Positions 33,199 to 42,636 of a stretch of 64,000 nt of DNA are shown here, piece by piece. Each line of letters opens with the position of its first letter. Positions within the stretch are counted from its first letter, which is position 1. The stretch spans positions 14,252 to 78,251 of the forward strand of contig JAFDYD010000044.1 of the NCBI GenBank assembly GCA_018267615.1, read 5' to 3'. Source of the stretch: Bacteroidota bacterium. Lineage in GTDB: Bacteria; Bacteroidota; Bacteroidia; Chitinophagales; Chitinophagaceae. Below the pieces are notes generated by a model. The model saw nothing but the letters and a program-made list of their open reading frames with translations, was not told the origin of the DNA and did not search any database. A program made the translations under genes and the position numbers.

Positions 33199-34423
33199 AC
33201 ACAAGCTGGGTTTTATCTTCTGTTTGATAATAAGCGTCTCCCAAAAGTCCAATACAATTTTCCCAAGTATGTCGCAGTGCAAAATCTTTTCTTCGTTCCT
33301 GTTGATCGTCTGAAAACATATTTTCATCAGAAAGAATCAGATTGATTTTCTCCACGTATTCCTCTTTTGTGGAGCATAGAAATGTGTAATCACTAAACAT
33401 TCTCATGGCATCTGTGGCTGTAGCAACCACAGGCTTTCCCGAAGCAAGATATTCATCAATTTTTCTGGGATAGTTTCCTATCGTCAGTTGATTCACTGCT
33501 TGAGGATTGAAGCAAATATCAAAATGACGAACATACGCGGGTATTTCTTCTGGTGTTTTACCGCCAAGCAAATACAGGTTTTTTTGATTTTCTGATTTTA
33601 GCTTCTCAAAAAATGAGTCTGCTGGTCCAACGAGAACTACGCTGCAATTCGGCAACGAACTTGCGATATGTTTGATCACGTCAATATCCAGTCGCATTGA
33701 AGTAATGGCTCCGCAATAACCGATTATCGGTCGCGGGATTTTTTCCAAATCAGCCGGCACAGGCAAATTTTCAACCAGGAAATTTTCAAGATGACATCCT
33801 TGTCCGATATCATAACTCTTCGGATTCCATTGTTTGGCATACTCTGCCAGATATGCTGAATTAGCAACCACGATATCTGACTTTTTAAACATCTCTTTTT
33901 CTGAACGAGGACCATATTTTTTAAAGAAAGGCTGGATCGTTAAGAAGTCACGGATGTAAAAAATATACTTTTCATATGGCAACAGCTCTCTTTGATACAA
34001 GCCTCTGAAAAAATCGTTGTCGTTTATAAAAATGATATCCGAAAAAGAAAGCGTCTCGATCGATTTGCCGATTTCTTTAGCGAGGCGTTTGTTGTTTATT
34101 TTATTGATAAAATCAAAAAGTTGATAAGAAGGCGACCAGTTGATCGATTCGAGTATGGAATACGGATGCAATACCCAGAGATTTTTTTCGACCATTTCCA
34201 TGTTCGCGCCTTTTTCGCGCACAATGGATTTGCCACCCTTTATCCTATTGAAGATGGCATTCCGAAAAATGGAATTTCTATCGACCGCCCTGTTTACAAA
34301 CAGCACCCTGTTATAACGTGCAAGCTCATACGCCATGTCCTTAAAATTGAAAGCTATATCAGACTCCCATGGCTGAAAGCTGAACAGCACGATATCTCTA
34401 TTTCGTATAAACTTATGCTCCAT
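33191..34423 (-). CDS. Glycosyltransferase, GT4-like
   Basis: A 410-residue GT-B-type glycosyltransferase probably adding one sugar to the lipid-linked repeat unit. The N-terminal half starts RNRDIVLFSFQPWESDIAF. The C-terminal donor-binding half has RPIIGYCGAITSMRLD, the CFNPQAVNQLTIGNYPRKID region with an acidic/Lys pattern as in the EX7E region of GT4 relatives, and ASGKPVVAT. An upstream ATG at 34444 also exists; 34423 was chosen because the family-like segment begins there. It is about 190 bases downstream of the Wzc-like gene and overlaps the small membrane-protein gene. Confidence 0.82.
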   Translation of the reverse strand: MEHKFIRNRDIVLFSFQPWESDIAFNFKDMAYELARYNRVLFVNRAVDRNSIFRNAIFNRIKGGKSIVREKGANMEMVEKNLWVLHPYSILESINWSPSYQLFDFINKINNKRLAKEIGKSIETLSFSDIIFINDNDFFRGLYQRELLPYEKYIFYIRDFLTIQPFFKKYGPRSEKEMFKKSDIVVANSAYLAEYAKQWNPKSYDIGQGCHLENFLVENLPVPADLEKIPRPIIGYCGAITSMRLDIDVIKHIASSLPNCSVVLVGPADSFFEKLKSENQKNLYLLGGKTPEEIPAYVRHFDICFNPQAVNQLTIGNYPRKIDEYLASGKPVVATATDAMRMFSDYTFLCSTKEEYVEKINLILSDENMFSDDQQERRKDFALRHTWENCIGLLGDAYYQTEDKTQLVYG

Positions 34424-34612
34424 AAGGATAGGTCTTAACAGCAATTCAAGATGCTGCCGACATGCTTTTTACTTTATCTGGTTTCTAACTCGGTTTAATA
34501 ACGCAAATCGGTCATTCACCATATAATTTATCCAACAGAAATCACTAATAATAAAGAAATGGTTTTCAGCAAACCTCCTGAAACTGTAATGGGCTTAACC
34601 AAAATACAATGA

Positions 34613-36823
34613 TTATAGTCCGAGATTTTGCTCATCCACGTTATTCAATACAGCTCCGATAAACTTACTGTCATTGATTCTAAAAAAATGAATGGCTTCT
34701 TTATCCATCTCGCCAATGCCGTTCTTCGCTGAGAAAACTCCTACTATTCCGTCAACATATTCTGAGATTTCTTTGCTGTCGGCATGCGTATTCAGTGCAG
34801 CTCCTTCTAGGAGAATAAAATCATAGTGATGAATTACTTTATCAAGATTCGCAAGCAAATTATTTTTAGGAAGGATTTCAGAAGGTGTATAATTTCCTTC
34901 ATCACATCCGATGATATCTGTATTGGTGATACTTGTAAGGGTGGTAATACCCCAGATTTTTTCTATTCCATTATCATGCCCATTCATGCTAAAACTTTCC
35001 AAAGTAGGCTTTGCCGCAAATTCCCTCGTCAAAGTATTATTAGAAAAGTTTGCATCCACCAGCAACACTTTTTTCTTACTCATGCTAAAAGTGTAGGCCA
35101 AAGATTCCAGAATAATACTTTTGCCTTCCTGGGCTTTTGGACTTGTAAGTAATATTACGCGCTTACCGCTACATTCAATTTCGTAACGCAGCTTTCGCAG
35201 GTTTTCGATAAAAGTGTTGGAAGTGTATTCACGGTCACTCTTGGAATCGAAATCGAAATACTCTTTCAATGTCTTCTTCTGCAGATCGATTTTATTTACG
35301 ACAGTGAGTACATTCAGTTTGGTTTCTTTGTGAAATATGGTAGGTGTCCTTAATGAGGTATCCAGAAGTTCAAGGATAATGATAAAAAGGCTGGATAAAA
35401 AAAACATCGATATACCTGCTATTGCGGTTATCAATATCCCGTGAGATGATTCCGCTTTGATAGCAGGCTGACCAAGTATGATTTGTTTGAAGTTAAAATC
35501 AGGTGCTACATCTATATCCTGAGACGCAAACAAACTGCTATTATATTTTTCAAGTTCTTTTTCTGCAGTAGTGAGATCATTTTCATATGCCTTGGCAACA
35601 ACTTCTTCTCCACCGCCTGAAAAAGCTATTTTACGAAACTCTTCAGTTCTCTTTTTGTACATCTCAATATTCTGGTTGGTCGATGCAATGTTTGATTCGA
35701 GTTCAAGTTTTGATTTGATCAGCGCTTCTTTTTTATCGACCTGTTTTTGAGCAGTTGCACTCGCAGTTGTTCCAGATGCCCCGAGCTGTACTATCCTGCT
35801 GAGATTGTCATTTATTTTCTTTTGAATGTCAGGATCGTTTCCACCTTTCTGGGCCAACTGAGCGGCCAATAATTCATTCGTGCGACGAAGCACAAGGATT
35901 TCGTCGGCGTTATTTGTGTTCGCAGATGTTGGTGCGGTTGTAACAGTATTCATCGAGGCCAACTGATCGATCACAGAGCTAAGTTTCTGTTTGTAATCAT
36001 TCAAAATCGCTTGCTGATTCGTTAATGAAGATGATAACTCCTGGTAACCGGCCATCGCCGCAGTTGCAGCGTCTCCAGGATTCGGCGTTCCTATTTTTGC
36101 TCTATATACCTGAAGCCTGCTTCTAAGTTCGTCTACTTCTTTTCTTTTGCTCTGCTGAAGACTGTCTAATTTATAAAGAGACTGTTTTGTTGTTGTAGAA
36201 GTAAGTGAATTGTAAAATTCTTTAAATTTTATACCAATTACATTTGATACGTAGGCAGAGAGCTCAGGACTTTTCGAACTGAATGAAACATTGATATAAT
36301 CCGTTTTAGGAATTCTTTCAACTGTTAATTGCTTCAAGACACTGAATTCGTCATATCCGTATAAATTCATCAAGTCCCATACCCTCTTCTCATCCGGATT
36401 ATATGTAGTGAGTAATTTTAAATTAAGCAATTTGTCCCTTAAGATTTCTTTTGCTTTTTGAAAATCTGCTTTCCGATATACAGTATCTTTTTTTTGCTTC
36501 TCAGTAAGAATTGTAAATGGATGCGTGGATTCAAGATCATGAAGCAAAAGATCATACGACATCATCGCTAATACTATCGGCGACTTGAATGTTTCGATTA
36601 CGTTGTTAAAGCGAAAATCTATCTGATTGACATCAAATATTTCTGTTAACTGCAAACTTACTTTCTGCGTTTGCGAAAAACCAGTGGAGTATTGTGCGTT
36701 GGATAAATATCTTTTTGGTGCAAAAAAACTAAATAGTAATCCACCAGCTATTCCAAGAATAAGGCAGAATATAATCGTCCATTTTCGTCGAACGAGAACT
36801 TTGACGAGGTAAATGAGATCCAT
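34613..36823 (-). CDS. Wzc-like polysaccharide co-polymerase with degenerate kinase domain
   Basis: A 736-residue inner-membrane protein controlling polysaccharide chain length and export. It has an N-terminal Wzz domain with a membrane helix at about 14-33, a long periplasmic coiled coil (about 210-430), a second membrane helix near 470-490 and a cytoplasmic BY-kinase-like domain. The P-loop TSPKAQEGKS is present near 563, but Walker A' reads LLVDANF (usually D-x-D with a following Arg), the Walker B position reads FILLEGAA with Glu for Asp, and there is no tyrosine cluster at the C-terminus (NNVDEQNLGL). Autokinase activity is therefore doubtful. It is the first gene of the leftward exopolysaccharide operon. 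Confidence 0.9.
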   Translation of the reverse strand: MDLIYLVKVLVRRKWTIIFCLILGIAGGLLFSFFAPKRYLSNAQYSTGFSQTQKVSLQLTEIFDVNQIDFRFNNVIETFKSPIVLAMMSYDLLLHDLESTHPFTILTEKQKKDTVYRKADFQKAKEILRDKLLNLKLLTTYNPDEKRVWDLMNLYGYDEFSVLKQLTVERIPKTDYINVSFSSKSPELSAYVSNVIGIKFKEFYNSLTSTTTKQSLYKLDSLQQSKRKEVDELRSRLQVYRAKIGTPNPGDAATAAMAGYQELSSSLTNQQAILNDYKQKLSSVIDQLASMNTVTTAPTSANTNNADEILVLRRTNELLAAQLAQKGGNDPDIQKKINDNLSRIVQLGASGTTASATAQKQVDKKEALIKSKLELESNIASTNQNIEMYKKRTEEFRKIAFSGGGEEVVAKAYENDLTTAEKELEKYNSSLFASQDIDVAPDFNFKQIILGQPAIKAESSHGILITAIAGISMFFLSSLFIIILELLDTSLRTPTIFHKETKLNVLTVVNKIDLQKKTLKEYFDFDSKSDREYTSNTFIENLRKLRYEIECSGKRVILLTSPKAQEGKSIILESLAYTFSMSKKKVLLVDANFSNNTLTREFAAKPTLESFSMNGHDNGIEKIWGITTLTSITNTDIIGCDEGNYTPSEILPKNNLLANLDKVIHHYDFILLEGAALNTHADSKEISEYVDGIVGVFSAKNGIGEMDKEAIHFFRINDSKFIGAVLNNVDEQNLGL

Positions 36824-37173
36824 GGTAAGTTTTGTAGTTTCAATTTAAAAAAAAGGTAAAGCATTGCCAGTTTTTAAGGATATAAATTTTGGGAAGAAGA
36901 ATATTGGAGGTATGTAAAGGAGGTCAAGACTGCGCTAAGATTAACCCTTCAATCGGTTATTAATTTTTTTTCTTATATACTAAAATAGCCAATTTGCGTA
37001 TCCACAAATTTTTGACCGCATCAAAAGTAGCAATTATTTTCAAAAAGCAAAATTATTTGGGGTGGCAATATCTCATTAATATTAATTTCGCCCCTGATAA
37101 AGAAAGATTCTTCTCCGATAAATACCATCGGGCAATGCATCGCGTTTATATTAGTCAAATTCAGGCTTAAAGA
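36824..37173. other. Divergent control region of the exopolysaccharide locus
   Basis: A 350-base AT-rich gap between the leftward Wzc-like operon and the rightward glycosyltransferase gene. It contains a plausible leftward promoter (37022-37051) and a near-consensus leftward -7 (TACCTTTT, 36851-36858). No strict TAnnTTTG was found in the rightward direction. No gene or structured RNA is recognised. Confidence 0.4.
37022..37051 (-). promoter_or_regulatory. Candidate promoter of the Wzc operon
   Basis: On the minus strand TTTG (37051-37048), an 18-bp spacer and TACTTTTG (37029-37022). The spacer is one base short of the usual 19-21. It would give a leader of about 190 bases. Confidence 0.4.
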
Positions 37174-38361
37174 ATGGCTTTTTTCAAGATTGTCTTTTGG
37201 TTTAGTTTGTTTATTGTGTTTTATAGCTATATCGGCTATGGGATACTTATTTATTGTCTTGTTAAACTAAAGAAAATTTTTTTTTCGAAGAAGTTCCCTG
37301 GCGAGAATCAATTATTTGAACCGGATGTAACCCTTGTAGTTTCGGCATTCAACGAAGAAGATTTCATCGAAAAGAAAATAGAGAATACTTTTCAACTGGA
37401 TTACCCTCCATCAAAACTTAAAATAGTTTTCATCACGGATGGATCAACTGATCAGACAGCAACAATTATCGGCAAGTATCAACGAATAATCCTGCTACAT
37501 CAGCCTGAACGAAGGGGAAAGGTGGCTGCCATGAACAGAGCCATGAAGTTTGTGACAACTAGTTACGTAATCTTTTCGGATGCAAATACACTACTCAATA
37601 CAATTTGTGTAAAGGAAATCATCAAACATTATCGCGATCCAAAAGTAGGCGGTGTTGCAGGAGAAAAAAAAGTTATATCTACTACCGATTCTATGGCCGC
37701 GGGAGTAGGCGAAGGTCTATATTGGAAATATGAATCATTTCTTAAAAAAATGGACGCTGCACTTTATTCAGTTGTTGGTGCAGCAGGTGAACTTTTTTCA
37801 GTGCGAAAGGACCTCTTTGAAGATGCAGGAGAACATGTTATTATCGAAGACTTCGTGCAATCGCTCAAGATTTGCATGAAAGGATATATTATCCAATACG
37901 AGCCAAATGCTTTTGCAATGGAATCATCTTCTGCCACCATGAAAGATGAACAAAAAAGAAAAATACGAATCAGCGCAGGAGCTTTCCAAGCAATGATTAT
38001 TGTAAAAGATCTCTTCAATGTTTTTAAGTATCCGGTTCTATCATTTCAATTTATATCGCACAGAATTCTTAGGTGGACGCTTTGCCCTGTTTGCCTGGTG
38101 CTTCTTTTTTTGTCGAATGCCGTGCTTGTAACGCAGGAGACAAATTCATTTTATGTTTTTTTCTTTGAAGGGCAGGTAATGATGTATAGTATTGCAATCA
38201 TCGGATGGATATTCGCTAATCGTAACATTATGGTCAAGGTTTTGTATGTCCCGTACTATTTTTTATTCATGAATCTTTCCGTGTTTATAGGTTTTTCCCG
38301 TTTCCTTAAAAAGAAACAATCAGTAATGTGGGAAAAAGCAGCTCGCCAAAAGATGGAGTAA
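37174..38361 (+). CDS. Membrane-bound GT2 glycosyltransferase
   Basis: A 395-residue family 2 glycosyltransferase with one N-terminal helix and about three C-terminal membrane helices. The GT-A domain shows SAFNEEDFIEKKI, FITDGSTDQT, a metal-binding SDANT and a catalytic-base region VIIEDFVQS. In place of the QxxRW motif of processive synthases it has KRKIRIS, so processivity is uncertain. It follows the divergent control region and is closed by its own terminator, so it is separated from the next genes. Confidence 0.88.
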   Translation: MAFFKIVFWFSLFIVFYSYIGYGILIYCLVKLKKIFFSKKFPGENQLFEPDVTLVVSAFNEEDFIEKKIENTFQLDYPPSKLKIVFITDGSTDQTATIIGKYQRIILLHQPERRGKVAAMNRAMKFVTTSYVIFSDANTLLNTICVKEIIKHYRDPKVGGVAGEKKVISTTDSMAAGVGEGLYWKYESFLKKMDAALYSVVGAAGELFSVRKDLFEDAGEHVIIEDFVQSLKICMKGYIIQYEPNAFAMESSSATMKDEQKRKIRISAGAFQAMIIVKDLFNVFKYPVLSFQFISHRILRWTLCPVCLVLLFLSNAVLVTQETNSFYVFFFEGQVMMYSIAIIGWIFANRNIMVKVLYVPYYFLFMNLSVFIGFSRFLKKKQSVMWEKAARQKME

Positions 38362-38388
38362 AAAATACCCTATTATGGGTATTTTTTT
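38361..38388 (+). terminator. Intrinsic terminator after the GT2 gene
   Basis: AAATACCC (38363-38370) pairs with GGGTATTT (38377-38384) around a TATTAT loop, followed by a T run to 38388. It starts at the stop codon itself. Confidence 0.85.
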
Positions 38389-38720
38389 ATATAGTGGATT
38401 AATACATATTTGTACTGTATAAAAAAATGGTCGCGGGATATTTGGTTTATAGGAAATTTTCACTACTTTTATCGTATAATTTCGTACTGCTCAGTTCAAT
38501 TCCTTTGAAAATCAGGTTCTAACGTGGCTCGCCGTAGCCAATACATCCTTGAAATCCCCCAATACGCCTGATTACCATCCTAATTTCCTATTAATGTTGT
38601 TTGGCCATATACCCAGGTTTATTCCTGTTGAAGCCAATATCTATTATAGCCAATTCCAATTTCAATCCTAGTGAGAAATTAAGTGTCTTTTCAAACTTAA
38701 TTTATATTAGACTTCTGCCC
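38389..38720 (+). other. Non-coding region before the receiver gene
   Basis: About 330 bases with no convincing gene. It should contain the promoter of the receiver-PGT-glycosyltransferase group, but only imperfect -7 elements (such as GATATTTG and TACTTTTA) were found. A short GGCT-cgccgt-AGCC inverted repeat is near 38527. The receiver reading frame runs upstream through part of this stretch without family-like sequence. Confidence 0.35.
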
Positions 38721-39125
38721 ATGAAAAAGCAAATTTTAGCAGTTGATGACAGTAAAGCGATCCGGTTCTTGTTACAAACCGTACTTGGAAAAGAATATCA
38801 GGTTGTGACAGTTCCAGATGGTTGTTCAGCTATGTACTGGCTTTCAAAAAGGAACTTCCCTCATTTAATTATAGCGGACCCTCAGTTACCTGATATGGAA
38901 AATTGGGAATTGATTCAGCAGTTGTCCTCAAGTGGTATCTACAATTCAATTCCGGTTGTTGCTTTATCAGGATTGAGTAAATCCGAAACAGAATTGAAGT
39001 GCCTGGAATATGGAGTGCAAAAGTTTTTTCTGAAACCTTTCAATCCTGTTGAATTGGTCACAACTATTAATGAATTAATTGAAAATAATACGATTGATCA
39101 GCATTACCCTATGCAAGCGTATTAA
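38721..39125 (+). CDS. Stand-alone response-regulator receiver protein
   Basis: A 134-residue CheY-like single receiver domain. The acidic pocket D9-D10, phospho-acceptor D53 (IIADPQLPD), switch S83 (VALSGLS) and K105 (FFLKPF) are all present, so it should be phosphorylated by a histidine kinase. There is no output domain and no kinase gene in the window. It is 43 bases upstream of the initiating sugar transferase, which carries a receiver-like N-terminus, so a regulatory link between them is plausible. The frame extends to 38601, but residues before the ATG at 38721 do not belong to the fold. Confidence 0.9.
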   Translation: MKKQILAVDDSKAIRFLLQTVLGKEYQVVTVPDGCSAMYWLSKRNFPHLIIADPQLPDMENWELIQQLSSSGIYNSIPVVALSGLSKSETELKCLEYGVQKFFLKPFNPVELVTTINELIENNTIDQHYPMQAY

Positions 39126-39168
39126 TCGAATCGCCATGTATTTATGAAACTTTAAACCTAAGCCTATT

Positions 39169-40347
39169 ATGGAATTTACTTTTTTACCCAAAGCGACCGA
39201 GAGGAGTAGACAGTTCGTACGCTACACGATTAAATCGAAAGAAACAAAAGAAGCTGAATACACCAAAAGCGGATTTTATTACATTGGCAAAAACCCTGCG
39301 AATATTGAGAAATTAGTTAAGCTTTTCAAACGCGGTTACGCTTCAGACAACATCGAAAATGCAAAGGCCGAATTGAAACGCTGCCTGATGCAGGAGAAAA
39401 ATACGATCCCGGAGATAATTTTCTGCGAATCTCAATTTGATTTTACTGCAATTAAAAATTTCTGCAACTTTCTAAATAACCATAGATCATTATCAACTAT
39501 TCCGGTTGTTTTAGATGCAGGAAGTTTATGCCAGATGGAGTTAAATCTTTACAAAAAGCATAAGTTAGCTGATGAAATTACTTTTTTGCAGGAAACTGAC
39601 GAAAAAAGCCTCATGCTTAAAATTCAGTTTTTGAAAAAAGTAAAATCAAAGGTGGTTGACTTGCAAAATGAATCTGGAATGAAGAAGGCGTGGCAGTCTT
39701 TTACGGCGGCATTGCACAAACTAAATGTTCATTTCACACTGAAAAGAAGTTTTGATATCGCTATATCTTTGGTTGCATTGTGCATATTGAGTCCATTGTT
39801 CCTGTTGATCGCTCTTGCTATCAACATCGAATCAAAAGGACCTGTTTTTTATATCGCAAAAAGAGCCGGAAGAGGATATAGAATTTTTAATTTTTACAAA
39901 TTCAGGACGATGTTTGTTGGCGCAGACAAACGTATCAGCGAATTTTCTCATTTGAATCAATACATCACTGATTCCAATGGTCCTTCATTTTTCAAAATAG
40001 ATAATGATCCCCGCATCACTAAAGTTGGTTCCTTTTTACGTAACACCAGCTTGGATGAGCTCCCACAATTGATTAATGTACTTTTGGGAGATATGTCATT
40101 GGTTGGAAATCGCCCGTTGCCTTTATATGAAGCGGCAACGTTAACTACTGACGAATGCGCAAAACGCTTCCTTGCTCCCGCAGGGATGACTGGATTGTGG
40201 CAAATTAAAAAAAGAGGAAAGAAAGACATGTCTGTTGAAGAAAGAATCAACCTCGATATTGATTATGCCAACAAGTACAGTTTTATGTATGATCTCTGGA
40301 TCATGGCAAACACGCCTTCGGCTTTAATTCAAAAATCAAGCGCATAG
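39169..40347 (+). CDS. Initiating sugar-phosphate transferase with receiver-like N-terminus
   Basis: A 392-residue polyprenyl-phosphate sugar-1-phosphate transferase (WbaP/PglC superfamily) that starts exopolysaccharide synthesis by loading a sugar phosphate on undecaprenyl phosphate. The C-terminal half has a membrane segment (IAISLVALCILSPLFLLI, about 195-215), the KFRTM motif near 245, NDPRITKVGSFLRNTSLDEL, QLINVLLGDMSLVGNRPLP and a GMTGLWQI segment. The N-terminal region (about 40-160) resembles a degenerate receiver (PEIIFCES, TIPVVLDAGS) without the phosphorylatable Asp pattern. It lies directly downstream of a true receiver gene. Confidence 0.88.
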   Translation: MEFTFLPKATERSRQFVRYTIKSKETKEAEYTKSGFYYIGKNPANIEKLVKLFKRGYASDNIENAKAELKRCLMQEKNTIPEIIFCESQFDFTAIKNFCNFLNNHRSLSTIPVVLDAGSLCQMELNLYKKHKLADEITFLQETDEKSLMLKIQFLKKVKSKVVDLQNESGMKKAWQSFTAALHKLNVHFTLKRSFDIAISLVALCILSPLFLLIALAINIESKGPVFYIAKRAGRGYRIFNFYKFRTMFVGADKRISEFSHLNQYITDSNGPSFFKIDNDPRITKVGSFLRNTSLDELPQLINVLLGDMSLVGNRPLPLYEAATLTTDECAKRFLAPAGMTGLWQIKKRGKKDMSVEERINLDIDYANKYSFMYDLWIMANTPSALIQKSSA

Positions 40348-40406
40348 GATATATTGCTTAAAGCTTTATATTTACGCTTTCTCAAAATTCCACTCAACAG
40401 GAAACT

Positions 40407-41315
40407 ATGGGAATGGAAAACGAGCCATTCGTTTCTATTATTACTTTGAATTACAACCAAGCACTGGTTACCAAAGAATTTCTAGAATCAACCAGGAAAC
40501 TTAATTATAAGAATTATGAAATCCTGGTGTGTGACATGGCATCTGATATAGACCCAAACACAATCATCAGCGTCGGCGATTATCATAACACGCGGATATT
40601 GCTTAGCGGAAAAAATCTTGGATTTGCAGGCGGAAATAATTGGGGGATGCGCCAGGCAAAAGGTGAATATATTTTTATCGTGAACAACGATACTGAAGTC
40701 ACTCCCGATCTTCTGAACCTTTTGCTTGCACCTTTTTTCAAGAATCCATCCATCGGCGTCACATGCCCGAAAATAAAATATTTCTCCAACCCGGATATTA
40801 TCCAATATGCGGGTTTCAATCCAATCAATCCATACACAGGCCGAACTTCTACTATCGGCGATTTAGAAAAAGATAATGGACAATACGATGTATCCGGACC
40901 AACCTCGGGAGCTCATGGCTGCGCCATGATGGTGAAGAAAGAAGTAATTGAAAAAACTGGCATGTTCCCCGAAAAATTTTTTCTGTATTACGAGGAGTGG
41001 GATTGGTCGATGCGCATCAAGAAAGCGAACTACATCATCTGGTACACTTCAGAAGCTACCATCTACCATAAAGAATCGATGTCTGTCGGAAAGAAAAACC
41101 CAATGAAAGTATATTATCACACCCGCAACAGGATACTGTTCATGCGCAGAAACAATAACTTTTTTCACCTGTCCGTTTTTATTTTGTTCTTTACTTTTTT
41201 CACCATACCAAAGTCAATTTACAAATATGTTGTGAACGGACAGTTTAAACATTTACAGTTGTTTCTAAAAGGAGTGATTTGGAATCTGCATTCGTCGAGT
41301 GCTTCGCCTGTATGA
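40407..41315 (+). CDS. GT2 glycosyltransferase (rhamnosyltransferase-like)
   Basis: A 302-residue GT-A enzyme, probably adding one sugar to the lipid-linked repeat. Motifs: SIITLNYNQALVTKEFLEST, GKNLGFAGGNNWG, VNNDTEVTPD with the metal-binding D-x-D-like group, GAHGCAMMVKKEV and YYEEWDWSMRIKKA with the acidic catalytic region, followed by KNPMKVYYHTRNR. A C-terminal hydrophobic segment (LSVFILFFTFFTI) may bind the membrane. Short gaps on both sides place it in the receiver-to-GT2 operon. A second in-frame ATG at 40413 is equally possible. Confidence 0.88.
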   Translation: MGMENEPFVSIITLNYNQALVTKEFLESTRKLNYKNYEILVCDMASDIDPNTIISVGDYHNTRILLSGKNLGFAGGNNWGMRQAKGEYIFIVNNDTEVTPDLLNLLLAPFFKNPSIGVTCPKIKYFSNPDIIQYAGFNPINPYTGRTSTIGDLEKDNGQYDVSGPTSGAHGCAMMVKKEVIEKTGMFPEKFFLYYEEWDWSMRIKKANYIIWYTSEATIYHKESMSVGKKNPMKVYYHTRNRILFMRRNNNFFHLSVFILFFTFFTIPKSIYKYVVNGQFKHLQLFLKGVIWNLHSSSASPV

Positions 41316-41356
41316 TTTAAATCTGGTAATATTGTATTCAACCTAGTCTTTATAGA

Positions 41357-42556
41357 ATGATCTATTCAGTAATTTATTTTTTCACATTTATCATTTTTAT
41401 TTACTTGTTTGCCAGCACATGCTATCTATTTGTTATCGCAGTAGCTGGAAAATTTGGCAGGAAAAAAGAATTCCAGGTAAACCCGGTTAAAAAGAAAATA
41501 TTGGTATTGATCCCATCCTATAAAGAAGATAATATCATCTTAGACACTGCCCGATCCGCAGCTAATCATAATTACCCAAAAGATTTCTTTAAAGTATTCG
41601 TCGTCGCTGACAAACTTCAACCTTCAACTGTTGAAAAACTAAGACAAATCCCGGTTGATGTTTTGCAAGTTGATGTCAACATGAAATCGAGATCCATTAA
41701 CAATGCATTGACAGCTATCGACGAAAATGAATTTGACATTGTTATGATTTTGGACGCCGACAATATCATGAGTGATGGCTGTCTCGAAAAAGTCAACGAT
41801 GCTTTTAACAAAGGATATCTTTCGGTTCAATGCCATCGCACCGCAAAAAATAAAAATACGCCGGTTGCATTATTAGACGCAATCAGCGAAGAAATAAATA
41901 TCAATCTTTTCAGAAGAGGCCCGGCGATCATCGGGTTATCAGCCGCACCTATTGGCTCCGGAATGGCATTCGATTTTCATTTGATAAAAAACATTTTTTC
42001 ATCAGATGAAATTTTAAACAATCCCGGCGAAGATAGGGAGATCGATATACAGCTCATGAAAAGAAAGATAAAAATGGAATTCATCGACGACGCATATGTA
42101 CTCGATGAAAAAGTAGCGAATGCAGCCGTATTCGAAAAACAGCGTATTCGCTGGCTGGAAGCGCAGGTAAATCATGTGCGACGTTTTTTTCACGCGGATA
42201 TGAAATCGACGCCCAAAACATCCGTGTACTATAATAAATTTTTCCAGAATCTGTTGTTGCCTCGAGTTTTGTTTTTACTCGTCTTCGCATTTATTTTCTT
42301 CCTACTCATACTGCAATGGATATTTACTGTCGAAATTCTATATCCGCCTGCTGTATGGTGGATAGGATGTTTCGTTTTATATGCACTCACATTGTTCATC
42401 TCGATTCCCAAAGCACACTATAACGGCAATACCATTAAAGCACTGCTGCAAGTCCCCGTATTGATGTTGTCAATGATAAAAGCTGTTCTACAAATGAAAA
42501 AAAGCAGAAAGGAATTTTTGCATACGCCGAAATCCTTCACTGAAAAAGCTGATTAA
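41357..42556 (+). CDS. Processive-type GT2 glycosyltransferase
   Basis: A 399-residue membrane glycosyltransferase with an N-terminal helix, a GT-A domain and three C-terminal membrane helices. The full set of motifs of processive synthases is visible: PSYKEDN, ILDADN, the catalytic GEDREIDIQLMKRK and QRIRW (QxxRW). It may synthesise a homopolymer or act on lipid acceptors; the sugar is not known. It is the last gene of the rightward exopolysaccharide group and is followed by a repeat remnant and a convergent operon. Confidence 0.85.
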   Translation: MIYSVIYFFTFIIFIYLFASTCYLFVIAVAGKFGRKKEFQVNPVKKKILVLIPSYKEDNIILDTARSAANHNYPKDFFKVFVVADKLQPSTVEKLRQIPVDVLQVDVNMKSRSINNALTAIDENEFDIVMILDADNIMSDGCLEKVNDAFNKGYLSVQCHRTAKNKNTPVALLDAISEEININLFRRGPAIIGLSAAPIGSGMAFDFHLIKNIFSSDEILNNPGEDREIDIQLMKRKIKMEFIDDAYVLDEKVANAAVFEKQRIRWLEAQVNHVRRFFHADMKSTPKTSVYYNKFFQNLLLPRVLFLLVFAFIFFLLILQWIFTVEILYPPAVWWIGCFVLYALTLFISIPKAHYNGNTIKALLQVPVLMLSMIKAVLQMKKSRKEFLHTPKSFTEKAD

Positions 42557-42560
42557 TTAA

Positions 42561-42619
42561 TATGCGAATTTACCAATATGCAGATGCACGAATTCTTTTT
42601 AACCTGCTCAAAGAATTCG
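42561..42619. repeat. Dispersed-repeat remnant with 10-bp hairpin
   Basis: Positions 42561-42594 resemble the outer part of the left arm of the 7711-7908 repeat (AATTTACCAATrTGCAGATG core, differing at a few positions). They run into a perfect hairpin, CGAATTCTTT at 42589-42598 and AAAGAATTCG at 42610-42619, with an 11-base loop. It lies between convergent genes, as does the larger repeat. Confidence 0.6.
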
Positions 42620-42636
42620 CTCGTTAATGAGGGTCT

